From Variovorax flavidus (GTDB lineage Bacteria > Pseudomonadota > Gammaproteobacteria > Burkholderiales > Burkholderiaceae_C): a stretch of 64,000 bases of DNA. Each line of letters starts with the position of its first letter. The first letter of the stretch is position 1. Below, in pieces: positions 1-7,376 of this stretch. The notes under the pieces were generated by a model. The model was not told the origin of the DNA. It saw only the letters and a program-made list of their open reading frames with translations, and searched no databases. Where the stretch lies: the NCBI RefSeq assembly GCF_030317145.1, contig NZ_JASZYE010000003.1, positions 868,001 through 932,000 of the forward strand, given 5' to 3'. Both the position numbers and the translations under genes were made by a program.

Positions 1-773
1 ATCACGTTGGGCTTGCCTTCGCTGTCGTGCTTGTCGTTCATGCCGTGGTCGGCCGTGAGCACGATGGTCGCGCCGAGTTCGTCGAGCTGCGCGAGGTAGC
101 GGTCCATCATCGCGTAGAAGGCATTCGCGGCAGCGCTGCCGGGGGCGGCCTTGTGCTGCACGTAGTCGGTGGTCGACAGGTACATCAGGTCGGGGCGGCG
201 CGTCTCCATGAGCTTGACGCCGGAGGCGAAGACGAACTCGGACAGCTCGGCGCTGTACACCGAAGGCACCGGCATGCGGACGAGATCGAGCACGTTGTCG
301 ATGCCGTTCTCTGCCATCGTCACCTGGTCGGCCTTCTCGGACGAGAAGCAGATGCCCTTCATATGGTTGCCGAGCAGCTTGCGCAGCTTGTCCTTGGCCG
401 TGACCACGGCCACCTTGGCGCCCGCGTCCGCGAATGCGGCCAGGACGGTGCCGGCGCGCAGGTACTTGGGATCGTTCATCATGACTTCCTCGCCCAGCTC
501 GCGGTCGAAGAAGTAGTTGCCGCAGATGCCATGCACCGCCGGCGGTGCGCCCGTGACGATGGACAGATTGTTGGGGTTGGTGAACGAAGGGACCACGCAA
601 TCCGCCAGCAGATTGGCGCCCGTCTTCATCATGCGCGCGAGGTACGGCGCCACGCCTGCCGCGACTGCGGCGTCGAGATAGGCGGGCTCGCAGCCGTCCA
701 CGCACACCACGACCACGGGCCGGCTCATCCAGCGGTAGTTCCTGGCGTTGACTTCGATGGTCTCCGTTGTCAT
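1..773 (-). CDS. phnA: Phosphonoacetate hydrolase PhnA (3' part beyond left edge)
   Basis: The gene runs off the left edge, so about 257 N-terminal residues are visible. It hydrolyses the C-P bond of phosphonoacetate to acetate and phosphate, the last step of the PhnW-PhnY-PhnA route for aminoethylphosphonate. The alkaline-phosphatase-superfamily metal sites are visible: VDGCE with Asp26, SFTNPNNLS with the Thr nucleophile, STTDYVQHK with Asp and His, and TADHGMN with Asp-His. The last metal-binding His lies off the edge. The sequence closely follows what I recall of the Pseudomonas fluorescens 23F enzyme. The ATG at 773 lies one base after the TGA of the GntR regulator, so the two are co-transcribed and probably translationally coupled. 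Confidence 0.95.
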   Translation of the reverse strand, partial: MTTETIEVNARNYRWMSRPVVVVCVDGCEPAYLDAAVAAGVAPYLARMMKTGANLLADCVVPSFTNPNNLSIVTGAPPAVHGICGNYFFDRELGEEVMMNDPKYLRAGTVLAAFADAGAKVAVVTAKDKLRKLLGNHMKGICFSSEKADQVTMAENGIDNVLDLVRMPVPSVYSAELSEFVFASGVKLMETRRPDLMYLSTTDYVQHKAAPGSAAANAFYAMMDRYLAQLDELGATIVLTADHGMNDKHDSEGKPNV

Positions 774-774
774 T

Positions 775-1503
775 TCAAGCTTCCTTGGTAGGTGAGTGAG
801 TCAGGGGCGCGGTTGGCGCCGAATCAGTGCGGCCCAACGCCTTGTGCATTCGCGAGCGGCTGCCGGCGACGTGCTCGCGCATCACGCGGCCCGCCCGCTC
901 GGCATCGCCGGAAGCGATGGCTTCGACGATCTCGCGGTGTTCGTCGACCGACACGCGCAAGCCACCGCCGCCGTCGAGCGCACGCATGCGAAAGAGGGAC
1001 AACTCCTTGATGAGGCGCTTGTAGGTCTCGGTCAGCTTCTGGCTGCCGGCGGTGTCGAGCAGGATTTCGTGGAACTGGAGGTTGAGTTGCGCGTACTGCT
1101 CCAGGTCCTCCGCCTGCGCGGCGGATTTCATGGGGTCGAGCATGGCCTTGAGGCGCTCGAGCGCATCCGGTGCGATGGCGCGCGTGACGCGGCGGCCGAT
1201 GATTTCTTCCAGCGCCTCGCGCAGTTCGTAGATCTCGTCGGCTTCCTCGAACGCGATCTCGCGCACGAACACGCCGCGGTTCTTCTCGTTGCGCACGAGG
1301 CCCGCTTCTTCCAGCGCGCGCAGAGCCTCCCGGATAGGGCCGCGGCTGGTGCTGAAACGCAGCGACAACTCGCTCTCGTTGATGCGGCTCCCGACCGCCA
1401 GTTCGCCCGTCATGATCAATCGCTCGATCTCCTCCTGCACCAGCATCGGCAGCGAACTGGATTGCAGGAAAGCCAGGGCGGCGGTCGATTTGTTCGTTTG
1501 CAT
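775..1503 (-). CDS. phnR: GntR/FadR-type regulator of phosphonate utilisation
   Basis: Protein of 242 residues: an N-terminal winged helix (about residues 15-80, with SRGPIREALRALEEAGLV typical of GntR) and an all-helical FCD/FadR-type ligand domain with an E/D...H pattern (FHEILLDTAG, DEHREIVEAI). It matches the Burkholderiales family annotated as phosphonate-utilisation-associated regulator. I chose the ATG at 1503 (MQTNKSTAAL); in-frame ATGs at 1512 and 1524 are possible and none has a strong ribosome-binding site. It sits divergent to the phnSTUW genes and directly upstream of phnA, across an intergenic region with a perfect inverted repeat, so it probably controls both transcripts. Its effector (AEP or phosphonoacetate) is unknown. 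Confidence 0.85.
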   Translation of the reverse strand: MQTNKSTAALAFLQSSSLPMLVQEEIERLIMTGELAVGSRINESELSLRFSTSRGPIREALRALEEAGLVRNEKNRGVFVREIAFEEADEIYELREALEEIIGRRVTRAIAPDALERLKAMLDPMKSAAQAEDLEQYAQLNLQFHEILLDTAGSQKLTETYKRLIKELSLFRMRALDGGGGLRVSVDEHREIVEAIASGDAERAGRVMREHVAGSRSRMHKALGRTDSAPTAPLTHSPTKEA

Positions 1504-1532
1504 GGAACGCATTTTTCGCCCCATATCGTCAA

Positions 1533-1556
1533 CTGTCAACAATTTTTTATTGACAG
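1533..1556. promoter_or_regulatory. Inverted-repeat operator between phnR-phnA and phnSTUW
   Basis: Perfect 7-bp arms CTGTCAA (1533-1539) and TTGACAG (1550-1556) are separated by a 10-bp AT-rich spacer. Each arm carries TTGACA, one per strand, so both divergent -35 boxes are embedded in the dyad. A GntR-family dimer bound here would block both transcripts. That the neighbouring regulator binds here is inference. Confidence 0.65.
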
Positions 1557-1578
1557 TCTCCAATCGACAACCTACATT
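1550..1578 (+). promoter_or_regulatory. Predicted sigma-70 promoter for phnSTUW
   Basis: A consensus -35 TTGACA (1550-1555), a 17-bp spacer and -10 TACATT (1573-1578) lie about 70 bp upstream of the phnS start. The -35 box is the right arm of the operator dyad, which fits repression by occlusion. Confidence 0.65.
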
Positions 1579-1646
1579 GAACCCACCGAAGCCAGTCAAG
1601 AGCTTGGGCCGTGATCACTCCAACCCCCTCTCTACCGGAGAAAACG

Positions 1647-2693
1647 ATGAACACACGAAAGAGCGCGCGTCCTCTCGCGATCGCCCTGTGCGCCGCCATG
1701 CTTGCCTTTGCCACGGGTGCCGCGCTGGCCCAGCAACGGACGCCACTTCTCGTCTACACCGCCCTCGAAACCGATGCGATGAAGCTCTACAAGGACGGCT
1801 TTGAGAAGGCCAATCCCGACATCGAAGTGAAGTGGGTTCGCGACTCCACCGGCATCGTGACCGCCAAGCTGCTGGCCGAGAAGGCCAATCCCCAGGCCGA
1901 TGTGGTGGCCGGGGTCGCAGCCAGCAGCCTCGCCCTCCTTGACCAGGAAGGCATGCTCGCCGCGTATGAGCCGAAGGGCTTCAAGGCGCTGACGCCCGCC
2001 TATTCGGACAGCAAGAGCCCGCCCGCCTGGGTCGGCATGGACGTCTGGGCCGCGACGATCTGCTTCAACACGGTCGAAGCCCAGAAGCGCGGCCTGCCCA
2101 AGCCCGAGAGCTGGAAGGACCTCACGAAGCCCATCTACAAGGGCGCGATCGTGATGCCGCACCCGGCTTCCAGCGGCACCGGCTACCTCGACGTGGCCGC
2201 GTGGCTGCAGATGTGGGGCGAGCCCGAGGGCTGGAAATACATGGACGCCCTGCATGAAAACATCGCGCAGTACGTGCATTCGGGTTCCAAGCCCTGCAAG
2301 CAGGCCGGCGCCGGGGAATTCCCGATCGGCATTTCCTTCGAATTCCGCGCGCATCAGGTGAAGAAGTCGGGCGCACCGGTCGAACTGGTCTTCCCCAAGG
2401 AAGGCCTGGGCTGGGACATCGAGGCCACCGGTGTCATGAAGACCACCAAGAAGATGGAACAGGCCAAGCGCCTGGCCGACTGGATGGCCAGCAAGGAAGC
2501 CAACCAGGTCACCTCCAACTGGTGGGCGATCGTCGCCTATCCCGGCGTGGCAAAGAAGCTGGAAGGCATTCCGGAGAACTACGAAAAGCTGCTGGCCAAG
2601 AACGACCTGAACTGGTCAGCCAAGAATCGCGAGCGCATCCTTGCCGAATGGAGCAAGCGCTACGAGGGCAAGGCCGAAGCCAAGAGCAATTAG
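1647..2693 (+). CDS. phnS: 2-aminoethylphosphonate ABC transporter, periplasmic binding protein
   Basis: Extracytoplasmic solute-binding protein of 348 residues, related to the iron/thiamine/AEP-binding group. A Sec signal peptide is clear (basic MNTRKSARP, then a hydrophobic stretch ending GAALAQ). The mature protein opens LLVYTALETDAMKLYKDGFE, typical of this group. It should deliver AEP to the PhnT/PhnU translocator. The ATG at 1647 follows GGAG at a good distance, preferred to an upstream in-frame ATG at 1611. A copy of the dispersed repeat begins directly after the TAG stop and separates this gene from phnT. Substrate assignment rests on its linkage to phnW and phnA. Confidence 0.9.
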   Translation: MNTRKSARPLAIALCAAMLAFATGAALAQQRTPLLVYTALETDAMKLYKDGFEKANPDIEVKWVRDSTGIVTAKLLAEKANPQADVVAGVAASSLALLDQEGMLAAYEPKGFKALTPAYSDSKSPPAWVGMDVWAATICFNTVEAQKRGLPKPESWKDLTKPIYKGAIVMPHPASSGTGYLDVAAWLQMWGEPEGWKYMDALHENIAQYVHSGSKPCKQAGAGEFPIGISFEFRAHQVKKSGAPVELVFPKEGLGWDIEATGVMKTTKKMEQAKRLADWMASKEANQVTSNWWAIVAYPGVAKKLEGIPENYEKLLAKNDLNWSAKNRERILAEWSKRYEGKAEAKSN

Positions 2694-2795
2694 CACCCCT
2701 CGGGTTGGCTCGCTTCGTGTAGCCGCCCACCCCCTCGCCGGGGGCAACACCCGCGGCCCGGCAGAGCCGGTTCCGCGGTGTTCCTGGCAGGGGCT
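2694..2795 (-). repeat. Dispersed GC-rich intergenic repeat, copy 1 (reverse orientation)
   Basis: About 100 bp related to copies near 22650, 24019, 31252, 34473 and 39210 and written here on the minus strand. It contains a hairpin (arms like ACACCGCGG / CCGCGGGTGTT), a second stem of C-run and G-run, and a variable tail. It starts immediately after the phnS stop codon, inside the transporter operon, where its stem could stabilise the phnS end of the message or reduce downstream expression. Confidence 0.8.
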
Positions 2796-2825
2796 TGTGT
2801 CCCTTGCGTTCCGGAGTTGCTGTAA

Positions 2826-3956
2826 ATGGATATGACCGCCGCCAAGTTCATCGCAGACGAGTTGCAACAGACCGCCGCCCTAGAGGTCGTCGGCATCCGC
2901 AAGGACTTCGAGTCCTTCAGCGCGCTGCGCGACGTGCACCTACGCGTGAGGCCCGGCGAGATGCTGTGCTTCCTCGGCCCCTCCGGCTGCGGCAAGACCA
3001 CGCTGCTGCGCATCATCGCGGGGCTCGAAGCGCAGACCTCGGGGCAGATCCTGCAGAACGGGCGCGATGTCTCCTGGCTGCCGCCCGACAAGCGCGACTA
3101 CGGCATCGTGTTCCAGTCCTACGCCCTCTTCCCCAACCTCACGATCGCGGACAACGTGGGCTACGGCCTGGTCAACGGCAAGGCGAAGAAGGCGGAGATC
3201 AAGTCGCGCGTCGACGAGTTGCTCGCATTGGTCGGCCTGCCGACCTCGGGGCAGAAGTATCCGAGCCAGCTCTCGGGCGGGCAGCAGCAGCGCGTGGCGC
3301 TCGCTCGCGCGCTCGCCACGCGGCCGGGCCTGCTGCTGCTGGACGAACCGTTGTCGGCGCTCGACGCACTGGAGCGGATTCGCCTGCGCGGCGAAATCCG
3401 CCGGCTGCAGAAGCAGGTCGGCATCACGACCATCATGGTCACGCACGACCAGGAAGAAGCCCTGTCGATGGCCGACCGCATCGTGGTGATGAACCATGGC
3501 GTCATCGAGCAGGTCGGCACGCCGATGGAAATCTACGAGCGCCCTGCCACGCCTTTCGTCGCGGACTTCGTCGGCAAGGTGAACGTGCTGCGCGGGCATG
3601 CGCTCGGCGGCAATCTCTTCCGCGTGGGCGACATGGAGCTGCAGTGCGACGCCTGCGACACGGGCTTCGAGCCCGGCGATGCGGTGAACCTCTACCTGCG
3701 GCCGGAAGACCGCGTTGCCGAACACCTCGGCCCCGACACGCCCAACCGCCTCAATGCACTGGTCACGAAGGTCGAGTTTCTCGGGGGGCTTTGCATCGCC
3801 GAAGTCACGGCCGACGCGCTGCACGGGCAGACGCTCGGCCTGCATTTCTCGCTCAACCAGCTGCACGACCTCGACATCCGCGAAGGCAATCGCATCGATA
3901 TCGCCCTGCGTGCGAACCGCATCCGGGCCTTCTGCGAGAGGACCACGAAAAGATGA
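2826..3956 (+). CDS. phnT: 2-aminoethylphosphonate ABC transporter, ATP-binding protein
   Basis: ABC ATPase of 376 residues. Walker A GPSGCGKTT (about residues 51-59), signature LSGGQQQR, Walker B LLLLDEP and the H-loop VTHD are intact. The C-terminal third is a TOBE-like domain as in spermidine/iron/AEP importers. It energises AEP uptake with PhnS and PhnU. The start follows CGGAG after the repeat. Its stop overlaps the phnU start in an ATGA arrangement (3953-3956), indicating translational coupling. Confidence 0.92.
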   Translation: MDMTAAKFIADELQQTAALEVVGIRKDFESFSALRDVHLRVRPGEMLCFLGPSGCGKTTLLRIIAGLEAQTSGQILQNGRDVSWLPPDKRDYGIVFQSYALFPNLTIADNVGYGLVNGKAKKAEIKSRVDELLALVGLPTSGQKYPSQLSGGQQQRVALARALATRPGLLLLDEPLSALDALERIRLRGEIRRLQKQVGITTIMVTHDQEEALSMADRIVVMNHGVIEQVGTPMEIYERPATPFVADFVGKVNVLRGHALGGNLFRVGDMELQCDACDTGFEPGDAVNLYLRPEDRVAEHLGPDTPNRLNALVTKVEFLGGLCIAEVTADALHGQTLGLHFSLNQLHDLDIREGNRIDIALRANRIRAFCERTTKR

Positions 3957-5686
3957 ATACGCTGGCACACGCCCAACCCGTGCGGGCCGCGTGGTACGGC
4001 CGCCCCGGCATGCGCTGGAGCCGCGACGAACTCATCGCGCGCGGCGTGCTGCTTCTCGTGATGGCGATGCTTTTCGTGTTCCTGATCGCGCCGCTCTTCA
4101 CGATCCTGGTCAACGCCGTGCTGGACAAGGAGGGCCGCTTTGTCGGCCTCGCCCACTTCATCACCTACTTCCAGACGCCGAGCCTGATGCGGGCCGCATG
4201 GAACTCGATCTGGGTCTCGACGGTCGTCGTGTTGATCTCGGTGCCGACGGCCTTCGTCTGCGCCTATGCGCTGACGCGCACATGCCTGCCGACGCCGTTC
4301 AAGGCCACGTTCCGGCTGATTGCGCTGATTCCTCTGCTGGCCCCTTCGCTGCTGTCCGCCATCTCCTTCGTGCAGTGGTTCGGCAACCAGGGCGCGCTCA
4401 AATTCCTGCTGGGCGGTGCATCGATCTACGGGGCGCCGGGGATCATCCTGGCCGAGGTCTACAACACCTTTCCGCATGCACTGATGATCCTCGTCACCGC
4501 GCTCTCGCTCGCCGATGGCCGGCTGTACGAGGCAGCCACGGCATTGCGCACGCCCGCATGGCGACAGTTCACGACGATCACGCTGCCTTCGTGCAAGTAC
4601 GGCCTGATCAGTGCGGCGACGGTCGTCTTCACCTATGTGGTCAGCGACTTCGGTGCGCCCAAGGTGATCGGCGGCAACTTCAACGTGCTGTCGGTGGACG
4701 TCTTCAAGCAGGTGGTCGGGCAGCACAACTTCTCGATGGGTGCGGTGGTCGGCATGCTGCTGCTGGTGCCGTCCATCATTTCGTTCGTGATCGACTACAC
4801 GGTTCGGCGCAAGCTCAAGGCGCAACTCACGGCGCGCTCGGTGCCCTACAGCCCCAAGCCGAGCCGGCTGGGCGACGCGCTGCTGGCGCTGTTCTGCACG
4901 GTGGTGTGCCTGCTGCTGCTGGCCACGATCGGCATGGCGGTCTACACCTCGCTGATCAAGCTCTGGCCGTACGACTTGTCGTTCACGCTCAAGCACTATC
5001 ACTTCGCGCTGGTCGAGAGCGACATGGCTGCGGCCTACACCAACAGCCTGATCCTGGCGATCTCGACTGCTGTCGCTGGCTCGCTGATCGTCTTCGTGGG
5101 CGCGTACCTGATCGAGAAGACGCGCAACATCGGCCTGATGCGGCGAACGATGCATCTGATGGCCGTGCTGTCGATGGCCGTGCCGGGGTTGGTGCTGGGC
5201 CTGGGCTACGTGATGTTCTTCAATCATCCGGCCAATCCGCTCAACTTCATGTACCAGACGATGGCGATCCTGATCGTGTCGACCATCGTCCACTACTACA
5301 CGTCGAGTCATCTCACCGCGGTGACGGCGCTGAAGCAGATCGACAACGAGTTCGAGGCGGTGTCGGCCTCGCTGAAGGTGCCGTTCTTCAAGACCTTCGT
5401 CCGCGTGACGGTGCCGGTCTGCCTGCCGGCCATCCTGGACATCGGCCGCTACTTCTTCGTGGTGTCGATGGCGAGCCTGTCGTGCGCGATCTTCCTGTAT
5501 TCGCCGGAGACGATCCTCGCTTCGGTCGCGATCATGCATCTGGACGAGGCCGGCGACATCGGCCCTGCCGCCGCGCTGGCGAGCCTGATCGTGGCGACCT
5601 CGACCATCGTCTGCATTGCCTATTCGCTGCTCACGCGCGTGATGTTGACCCGCACGCAGGCGTGGCGCAACTTGCGGCGCGCCTGA
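3953..5686 (+). CDS. phnU: 2-aminoethylphosphonate ABC transporter, fused permease
   Basis: Inner-membrane permease of 577 residues made of two homologous halves, each with several hydrophobic helices and an EAA-type loop for ATPase docking (around YEAATALRTPAWRQFTTITLP in the first half and FEAVSASLKVPFFKTFVRVTVP in the second). The two permease subunits that are separate proteins in some AEP importers are joined here, as in FbpB-like systems. The ATG at 3953 overlaps the phnT stop. It forms the transmembrane channel for AEP import. Confidence 0.9.
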   Translation: MNTLAHAQPVRAAWYGRPGMRWSRDELIARGVLLLVMAMLFVFLIAPLFTILVNAVLDKEGRFVGLAHFITYFQTPSLMRAAWNSIWVSTVVVLISVPTAFVCAYALTRTCLPTPFKATFRLIALIPLLAPSLLSAISFVQWFGNQGALKFLLGGASIYGAPGIILAEVYNTFPHALMILVTALSLADGRLYEAATALRTPAWRQFTTITLPSCKYGLISAATVVFTYVVSDFGAPKVIGGNFNVLSVDVFKQVVGQHNFSMGAVVGMLLLVPSIISFVIDYTVRRKLKAQLTARSVPYSPKPSRLGDALLALFCTVVCLLLLATIGMAVYTSLIKLWPYDLSFTLKHYHFALVESDMAAAYTNSLILAISTAVAGSLIVFVGAYLIEKTRNIGLMRRTMHLMAVLSMAVPGLVLGLGYVMFFNHPANPLNFMYQTMAILIVSTIVHYYTSSHLTAVTALKQIDNEFEAVSASLKVPFFKTFVRVTVPVCLPAILDIGRYFFVVSMASLSCAIFLYSPETILASVAIMHLDEAGDIGPAAALASLIVATSTIVCIAYSLLTRVMLTRTQAWRNLRRA

Positions 5687-5729
5687 GCTTTGTCCTTTTC
5701 CTGCTGACCTTCCCTCACCTGGAGACACC

Positions 5730-6860
5730 ATGAGCCAAGCCTCCCACCCGATCCTTCTCACGCCCGGCCCGCTGACGACGTCCGACCGCACGCGGGCCGC
5801 CATGCTGCGCGACTGGGGTTCATGGGATTCGGATTTCAACCAGATCACCGGACGCATTCGCCAGCAGGTGCTGCGCATCGTCCACGGCGAGGGCACGCAC
5901 GAATGCGTTCCGCTGCAAGGCAGCGGCACCTTTTCGGTCGAGGCGGCCATCGGCACGGTAGTTCCGCGCGACGGTCATGTGCTGGTGCCGAACAATGGCG
6001 CGTACTGCCAGCGCATTGCGCGCATCTGCAAGGTGCTGGGGCGCAAGCTGACGACGATCGACTACACGGAGGACAAGCAGGTGTCGGCGGCCGACGTCGA
6101 CCGCGTGCTGGCAGCCGATCCGACGATCACGCACGTGGCGCTGGTGCATTGCGAGACCGGAACGGGCGTGCTGAATCCGCTGCACGAGATCGCGCTGGTT
6201 GTGGCGAAGCATGGCCGTGGGTTGATTGTCGATGCGATGAGTTCATTCGGTGCGTTAGAGATCGATGCGCGCAAGACGCCCTTCGATGCGGTCATCGCAG
6301 CCTCCGGCAAGTGTCTCGAAGGCGTGCCGGGCATGGGCTTCGTGGTCATCAAGCGAAGCACGCTGGAGAAATGCGAAGGCAACTGCCATTCGCTCGCGAT
6401 GGATCTGTACGACCAGTGGGTCTACATGGGCAAGACGACGCAATGGCGCTTCACGCCGCCGACGCACGTGGTGGCGGCGCTTGACGAAGCGATCACGCAG
6501 TACTTCGAGGAAGGTGGCCTGGAGGCGCGTGGCGGTCGGTATGCGCGCAACTGCAACGCTTTGATCTCGGGACTGGGTGCGCTGGGTTTTCGCACCTATC
6601 TAGATCCCGCAATCCAGGCGCCGATCATCGTGACCTTTCACGCGCCGGACGATCCGAAGTACGACTTCAAGACGTTCTATCAAGAGGTCAAGAAGCGTGG
6701 GTACATCCTCTATCCAGGCAAGCTGACGCAGGTGGAGACCTTCCGCGTCGGCTGCATGGGGCATTTTGGCGATGCGGGGATTCCGGGGGCCGTGGCGGCT
6801 GTCGCGGATACGTTGAAGGCGATGGGGATTCGGCAGGTTTCTGCTGTTGCCCTGGCTTAG
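5730..6860 (+). CDS. phnW: 2-aminoethylphosphonate--pyruvate transaminase
   Basis: PLP-dependent class V aminotransferase of 376 residues, the normal length. It converts AEP plus pyruvate to phosphonoacetaldehyde plus alanine. Opening LLTPGPLTTSDRTRAAMLRD is diagnostic of PhnW. Asp168 (LIVDAMSSFGA) and the PLP Lys194 (ASGKCLEGVPG) are visible. GGAGA precedes the ATG. No phosphonoacetaldehyde hydrolase (PhnX) is present; with phnA on the other arm, phosphonoacetaldehyde is probably oxidised by a PhnY dehydrogenase encoded beyond the left edge. The gene converges on the palindromic elements that follow. Confidence 0.95.
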   Translation: MSQASHPILLTPGPLTTSDRTRAAMLRDWGSWDSDFNQITGRIRQQVLRIVHGEGTHECVPLQGSGTFSVEAAIGTVVPRDGHVLVPNNGAYCQRIARICKVLGRKLTTIDYTEDKQVSAADVDRVLAADPTITHVALVHCETGTGVLNPLHEIALVVAKHGRGLIVDAMSSFGALEIDARKTPFDAVIAASGKCLEGVPGMGFVVIKRSTLEKCEGNCHSLAMDLYDQWVYMGKTTQWRFTPPTHVVAALDEAITQYFEEGGLEARGGRYARNCNALISGLGALGFRTYLDPAIQAPIIVTFHAPDDPKYDFKTFYQEVKKRGYILYPGKLTQVETFRVGCMGHFGDAGIPGAVAAVADTLKAMGIRQVSAVALA

Positions 6861-6898
6861 GTCTTTGTGTGTGGGTGCTTGTCCTTGTTGGGGCGGGC

Positions 6899-7081
6899 GC
6901 CCGGTAGGCGGTGCGGGCCGGTCGACCCCGCTGCGCCGGCCCTTCGGGCTTCCGTGCGGTGCTCGCTTCAGGCGGGGTCCGCGCAAACTCGCTTCGCTCA
7001 AACACGCGCGGCCCTGATCCGCCTGAAGCTGCGCTCCTCAGCGGCGCAGAGGGGTCGCCCAACCCGCACCGCCTACCGGGC
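6899..7081. repeat. Nested palindromic element 1
   Basis: A 183-bp element bounded by perfect 19-bp inverted repeats, GCCCGGTAGGCGGTGCGGG (6899-6917) and its complement (7063-7081). Inside is a second perfect inverted repeat, GCTTCAGGCGG (6965-6975) and CCGCCTGAAGC (7019-7029). The 48-bp centre, 6974-7021, recurs inverted in element 2 with one mismatch. No credible coding frame. Possible roles are a bidirectional terminator for phnW or a MITE-like mobile cassette. Confidence 0.75.
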
Positions 7082-7140
7082 TCTGGGGTGTGCAACGGAT
7101 GCGCACGCCTCTAACGTCCCAGCCTGCGCGCATCACAACC

Positions 7141-7160
7141 GTTGAAGCGGACAGTTCAAC
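7141..7160. repeat. Small dyad between the two palindromic elements
   Basis: Six-base arms GTTGAA and TTCAAC with an 8-bp spacer lie in the 91-bp stretch that separates the two elements. Nothing else recognisable is found in 7082-7172. Confidence 0.35.
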
Positions 7161-7172
7161 CGCAGCGTCCCG

Positions 7173-7359
7173 CGTCGTCGGGCGGTGTGCCCTGGGCCGG
7201 CCGTTGAGGCACCGCCGAGCAGCGCAGCGGTACGCGGATCAGGGCCGCGCGTGTCTGAGCGAAGCGAGTTTGCGCGGACCCCGCGTACCGCGAGCAGCGC
7301 AGGGAAGCCGCGAAGCGGCCGGTGACGTCGGCCAGCCCAGGGCACACCGCCCGACGACG
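7173..7359. repeat. Nested palindromic element 2
   Basis: A 187-bp element with 30-bp terminal inverted repeats (7173-7202 and 7330-7359, 29 of 30 matching), an inner perfect pair GCGGTACGCGG (7227-7237) and CCGCGTACCGC (7281-7291), and a central 48 bp (7235-7282) that is the reverse complement of the element 1 centre at 47 of 48 positions. Terminal and inner arms differ completely from element 1, so the stems co-vary around a conserved centre. It ends 18 bp from the dadA stop. Confidence 0.75.
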
Positions 7360-7376
7360 CCCGCCCCGCCCTCAGT

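Noticed and set aside
3692..5956. A 754-codon minus-strand frame over phnU and phnW
   Set aside because: Antisense to two well-supported genes, Arg/Gln/His-rich composition, no recognisable motif.
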